From the NCBI GenBank assembly GCA_009760855.2, contig WPIO01000002.1, forward strand, positions 8,927,501-8,991,500: a DNA stretch of 64,000 nt, in the 5' to 3' direction. Positions 59,882-64,000 of this stretch are shown piece by piece (position 1 is the stretch's first letter; each line of letters begins with the position of its first letter). A program made the translations under genes and the position numbers. The stretch comes from Cristatella mucedo (Eukaryota > Bryozoa > Phylactolaemata > Cristatellidae). The notes beneath the pieces were generated by a model that made no database searches, was not told the origin of the DNA, and saw only the letters and a program-made list of their open reading frames with translations.

Positions 59882-60435
59882 TGGACAAGTAGTGTACCTC
59901 CGCACAAAATCATTTTTTTAAATTATCCATAGAAGTATTTTTTCTTTGCATACCATGTTTACTTCGCGTCACTGTAACAAAATTAATAGGTATACGAAAT
60001 TAATAAAATTTTGTTGTACCTTTGGACGTTCGAAGGTACAACAACATGAATGTCCGGAGGTACAACAAAGGGTATTTTCAGAAACTTTCACGTGTAAAAT
60101 AATTTGAGGTTAAAATATTCAAAACAGACAATATATTTAGAAAGCTCAACACATATAGTTCATATTCATATGTATTACGCATCATACCAACACGTAACGA
60201 ACAGAATATACAGTACAGTAAAACAATGAAAATAAATATTTACTTTTTGATTGAAAAAAGTTCTGACTGCGACCGTTGACGGCACAGTGCACCAATAACT
60301 AAACAAACAGAACAGTGTTGCCACATTTTGAAAATGCTACTCTCATGAATTTTTGCATGTATATATCACATTGATAACCTACTTAAATCGAAGCTGTCCG
60401 AAGGTAAGGTCGTCTGAAGGTACACCACTTGCCCT
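59882..60435. mobile_element. Candidate nested MITE
   Basis: TGGACAAGTAGTGTACC and (complement) AGGGCAAGTGGTGTACC form imperfect terminal repeats, flanked by TA on both sides, so a Tc1/mariner-type insertion is possible. GGTACAACAA-type inverted repeats occur inside (60,011-60,066). Confidence 0.45.
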
Positions 60436-60936
60436 TACATACCTTTGAGAAGATAATTCGCTTCTAAATCGTCTTCTTCTTGAAATAAGGTAGAATTGTT
60501 GTTTCTCGCAAGCGATTAAATTAACACACATGGAACCGCGCTCCGAGGAAGACTTACTGAAGACTGAACACTACCGTCCGCTGGGTTGCTGGCTGGGTGG
60601 TAGTAGTGACTAGTGACGGCGGCAGTCGGCATTTCGGCAGTGGCAAGCATGGAGCCGTCGTCACGGGGCTGGCCACAGTGCGGCTGTGGGGCTGGGCAGT
60701 GTGCCCAAGCGGCTGTCAGCAGCCGTATACTCTCTACTCCACCTATTCTCACTGCTCTCGGTGGAGTGTTTTTATCCTGTTTAAAGTTGTTTTTGCAGTA
60801 TAATATTTTTTATGAGTTTTGAAAATAAAATAATATAATTATTAATATTTGCGCATGGAACTGGAGAGCCGCATCTTGACATCAAAAGAGCCGCATGCGG
60901 TTAGCGAGCCACAGGTTGCCGATCCCTGATCTAGTA

Positions 60937-61660
60937 CCTTAACCACTGATTCTACTCCTCCAACCCAATAAAAAAATAAATTAATATTAAAGAAATTATT
61001 CCAATAAAAACTAGATGTACTAATGGTCTTAGTGAGGTCCAAGGCCAAAAATACTCAAATTTCAAGATTTGCTCGTTTTCAATGGGTCGAATTGAAGACA
61101 TCAGAGGTTCACTTCTAGAATCTTTAAGGCTTGTTTTTGGATACAAAGCTCTGAGAATTCATCATTCTGATCAAGAGATTTAATGAATTTTTACAAAAGT
61201 TCACGATGGTCCTGTTTTATGTGAGTTTCTGAAAGACTTAAAAATAGATAATATAAAAAATTCAAAGTCAGAAGCTTACTCTATAGATACTATAAACAGT
61301 TCAAAGTCAGAAGCTTACTCTAAAAAATGGAAACAACCATGAATTAAAAGGCATTAGACTCAGGAAATTTTTCTAGTTTTACTGAGCCAAAATAATTTCT
61401 GCAGGAAAGTTTAGACCAGAAAGATTAGAGAGGTCATCCACGATCCACTGAAAATACAGCCCCTATTACCAATCCGATTTCAATAAAGTCGAAATAACTT
61501 GGAGTTGTAAATCCTCGCAGATAACTGATAACAGGATAGCTAACATTGAATCGATAACTTTTTTAAATAAAAGATCATTTTAAATAGTAAAGTCAGTTAT
61601 AGAAGTATTTAATATCAGCATGTTAATATCTTCTATCCCAGAATATTTAATAGATAGTAA
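60937..61660 (+). other. AT-rich remnants after the hAT element
   Basis: A frame around 61,020-61,185 reads TNGLSEVQGQ, then SFSMGRIEDIRG and FGYKALRIHHSDQEI. It may continue the Ser/Thr-rich frame cut by the hAT insertion. A direct repeat of about 31 bases (TTCAAAGTCAGAAGCTTACTC) occurs at 61,260 and 61,300. Product unknown. Confidence 0.35.
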
Positions 61661-61663
61661 TTT

Positions 61664-62640
61664 TTAAGGAATAGGTCCCGGAGAATAAAATATATGATAG
61701 TAATTTTTAACTATCACTTCTTTATCATCTTTTATATTAATTCTAATTGATGCTGTTATCACTTCATATATCATCTGAGTTTTATATACATCCGTATTTT
61801 CAAAGTAGGCCGTCTTACTTTTTCCGATTTCAACAACGTAGCTAGTAGAACCTTTAACATTACAAACATAACAAATAATAGCTTTATATGTGTCCGTTGT
61901 TTTCAAGGTTATCGTTTAGTAAATTGTTTTAGTTATTTTTACATCAACTAACATGGATAAAGAATAATCTCCATTCTGTCCTGTCTTAAGTACTCTTGGC
62001 ACATTTAGGTTACCATACATGGCTAAGGGTATTGTACTAATAATATAAATGAATGTGCAATTCTTTCTTAAAAATATCTTAAAAGTATTATCTATTGAAT
62101 GAAAAGCGTTTGTAGGACCACCTTCCATAATCTCTATTTGAAATAACTTTAAGTTACGTATAATCGTCTCTTGATGCCCTGTTCTATTTTATCATCAAGA
62201 TATTCTTTAGTGGCTATGTCATTTTCATTAATCGAACCTAATACCCTAACATATTTTTTAGAGTTGGCAGAAAAATCTTTTATTACCTCATCTAAAATCA
62301 TTTCTAAGATAATTATTCTAAGAAAATTTAATAACTGATTCCAATTCATATACAGTACTGCCAAGGTTTTATATTTTTTTGAATCAAGATCTCACGTTCC
62401 TTGCATATCTAAGTACTTTCTGGCAAACATTTATCCTATTGCTATATTAACGCTAGCATTTACTTTCTTAACGAATAATGCTGGTCCTGCTTCGAAGAAT
62501 GCACTAAGTATTCACTTTTTATTTGCATCTAATGTATAAACACCAGATATTTGCACTTCTAATCCAGATCCTGTTGATGGAGGAGGCATAAGTACTTGAG
62601 TTCCCACAGCAGGAATCTCATATGTGCCTAAACTACAAGT
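61664..62640 (-). other. AT-rich minus-strand ORF cluster, unassigned
   Basis: Adjacent minus-strand frames 62,364-62,149, 62,128-61,916 and 61,906-61,664, plus pieces above 62,400 (GTYEIPAVGTQVLMPPP), seem to be parts of one or two proteins joined by frameshifts. They have similar low GC to the Polinton blocks. A structural Polinton gene read in the opposite direction to the polymerase is possible, but no capsid, ATPase or protease motif is visible to me. Confidence 0.35.
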
Positions 62641-62715
62641 ATTCCTCTAGGAATTACATTATCTCTTAAATTAGTAATCCATCTTCTTGTACTTTTCATC
62701 CCAAATATTTTTTTA

Positions 62716-64000
62716 CAGAAGCCTTCCGCTTAAATACGCACCCGTTTAAGTACGCATCCCGGTTAAGTATGCATATTTTTTTCGAAAATTCTACGTTCAA
62801 GATTTATTAGTTAAACATGTCATGAATCGTCATTTGGTGCAGTTTATGAAGTTTCTTGCGTTTGGATTTAAGGAAGACCGCCAGGATTTTGCTCTGAAAT
62901 GATTCAAACGATTTCTGTAGATTGCTGAATGCATCATCAGCTTCAATTTGACCTTCAAAGCTAATCCTCGATGTCGAAAACCTGCTTATAAAAGGATTCT
63001 AACCCCTGAAATAACTCCACTTTCTAAACCGACATTGAGGTCTTGAGGATTAATGTCGTTATTATCAGCCATCACACTTTCAACAATCTTCGTCGACTCC
63101 AAAGCTCGTCAACATCTTTAAATTGCGCAGCAACATATCCTTCATTGTCCTCGTCATCAACGTGAATGACTTTAAGTTTACCGATCAAAGCGCAGGGAAT
63201 TGAGTGAGTTCCGGTTGCGTTGGCGCAAACAATCAGGGAAACTTGATCTTTCACCTTCTTTTTGCCTCAAGTCGTTGAAATATCCTCGTCCAGTATAAGA
63301 AGACTATATCTGGAAGCAATAAAAAAACCGGTTTCGTCCATGTTGTAGACATTTTCGAGGTCATATTGCGCTAAAATCGCGTAAAGGTTTTCTAAAGCAG
63401 CTAACAATTCTGGATAGTTCTTGCTTACTTCTGCTCCCTCTCAGTGAAGGAGAATCTTCTGCAATCCATGCCGAACTCTGAATCGACTTAACCATTGCAA
63501 AGATGCCTTAAAATCTTATTCCGGGATTGAAAGGCTGGAAGCAATGCTTTTCGCTTTGGCCATGGCGAGGGATGGTGGTACAGGAAGGCTGGCACGACGC
63601 ATTATGTCTATCCAGACAAAAAGCACGTCCTCAAGCTCTCTAAATCGTCCAACTGACGCTCAAAAATTCCTCTCTTCAGCCTCTTCAGTCATCAGGGCAG
63701 ATCGTTCTTGGATCGCTCAACGGTTTTCCCAAATCTTTCGGATGGCGCCTTCACTAACACCGTACTCCGGCGCTATGGCCCTCTTACTGGGTGGGAGCTG
63801 ACGCTTTGCTTCGAGATGATTTTGCAGCGTTGAGACTCATTTAGGCGCTTGCTGTTTTGTTTCTTTGACATCGTAGCAAAATCAAAGCTCTAAGGAACGG
63901 GACAGGTTTTAGGAACGAGACAGGTAAATCAAAGGACAAGCAGAAAGCAGAAACAGAGAAACGCGAGGCAAGTCAATAACAAAAAACACACAGATGTTGA
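62716..64000 (-). mobile_element. pogo/Tigger-like transposon, one end inside the window
   Basis: The end sequence CAGAAGCCTTCCGCTTAAAT follows TA at 62,714-62,715, the expected target for Tc1/mariner-pogo elements. Three related units (TTAAATACGCACCCG, TTAAGTACGCATCCCGG and TTAAGTATGCAT) follow at 62,732-62,775. The transposase lies on the minus strand up to the window end; the other end is not in the window. Confidence 0.7.
62900..63830 (-). pseudogene. pogo/Tigger/Jerky-like DDE transposase
   Basis: Minus-strand pieces in order: a Psq-type helix-turn-helix (YGVSEGAIRKIWENR, about 63,750-63,705), a CENP-B-type region (LFVWIDIMRRASLPVPPSL, about 63,625), WLSRFRVRHGLQK (about 63,480), NVYNMDETGFF with the first DDE aspartate (about 63,345), and VSLIVCANATGTHSIPCALIG (63,245-63,180). 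Stops at about 63,690, 63,510, 63,450 and 63,270 break it. The same domain order occurs in CENP-B, Jerky and Tigger genes. The C-terminal catalytic residues are not recognised. Confidence 0.75.

Larger units (their letters stand above)
57933..60928 (-). mobile_element. Buster-like hAT transposon
   Basis: Ends are CAAGGGTCGGCAACC and GGTTGCCGATCCCTG (13 of 15 positions agree), flanked by identical 8-base duplications ATCTAGTA at 57,925-57,932 and 60,929-60,936. The duplication has TA in the middle, as described for Buster-type hATs. It is about 3.0 kb long, with a degenerate transposase on the minus strand, a nested MITE, and AT-rich ends. Confidence 0.85.

Noticed and set aside
63544-63801. 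85-codon plus-strand frame near the window end
   Set aside because: It is antisense to the pogo-like transposase, whose minus-strand motifs are clear.

Overview
This is a repeat-rich animal (metazoan) nuclear DNA window. It has spliced genes with GT-AG introns, secreted C-type lectin genes, CR1/L2-type LINEs with (TAA)n tails, tRNA-derived SINEs, hAT, pogo and Polinton DNA transposons, a gypsy-like LTR element and long microsatellites. Nothing looks bacterial. A spiralian such as a mollusc would fit the lectin pair and transposon mix, but that is a weak inference; the species cannot be read from the sequence.

Layout. 1-2,800: remnants of a gypsy integrase, a LINE 3' end and a SINE. 2,800-20,810: a very large imperfect palindrome. 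Its inner arms (about 6,390-11,920 and 12,834-18,430) are near-identical mirror images. Its outer arms (about 2,800-6,390 and 18,430-20,810) are clearly mirrored but diverged. A unique spacer of about 0.9 kb (11,921-12,833) separates the arms. The inner arms carry mirrored copies of unrecognised candidate coding exons, a LINE fragment, a SINE and (GA)n/(CT)n tracts. 20,900-29,500: nested LINE copies, a SINE, a gypsy-like LTR element with two LTRs, and two hAT MITEs of the SPIN type.

30,150-45,963: two paralogous secreted C-type lectin genes pointing away from each other (30,150-32,038 minus; 42,960-45,963 plus). Both can be modelled as five exons with matching phases and almost the same exon lengths. 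About 11 kb of intergenic DNA lies between them, including a 3-kb LINE and a SINE.

47,560-64,000: an AT-rich decayed Polinton/Maverick, recognised by its protein-primed DNA polymerase B pieces. It is broken by three LINE insertion sites and, further on, by a Buster-like hAT element with an 8-bp target duplication. Unassigned AT-rich ORF pieces follow, then one end of a pogo/Tigger-like element whose other end lies beyond the window.

The two lectin genes are the only clearly intact host genes seen. Every recognised transposon copy shows stops, frameshifts, truncation or lost catalytic residues, so the rest reads as layered transposon fossils plus the palindrome, whose candidate exons remain unidentified.
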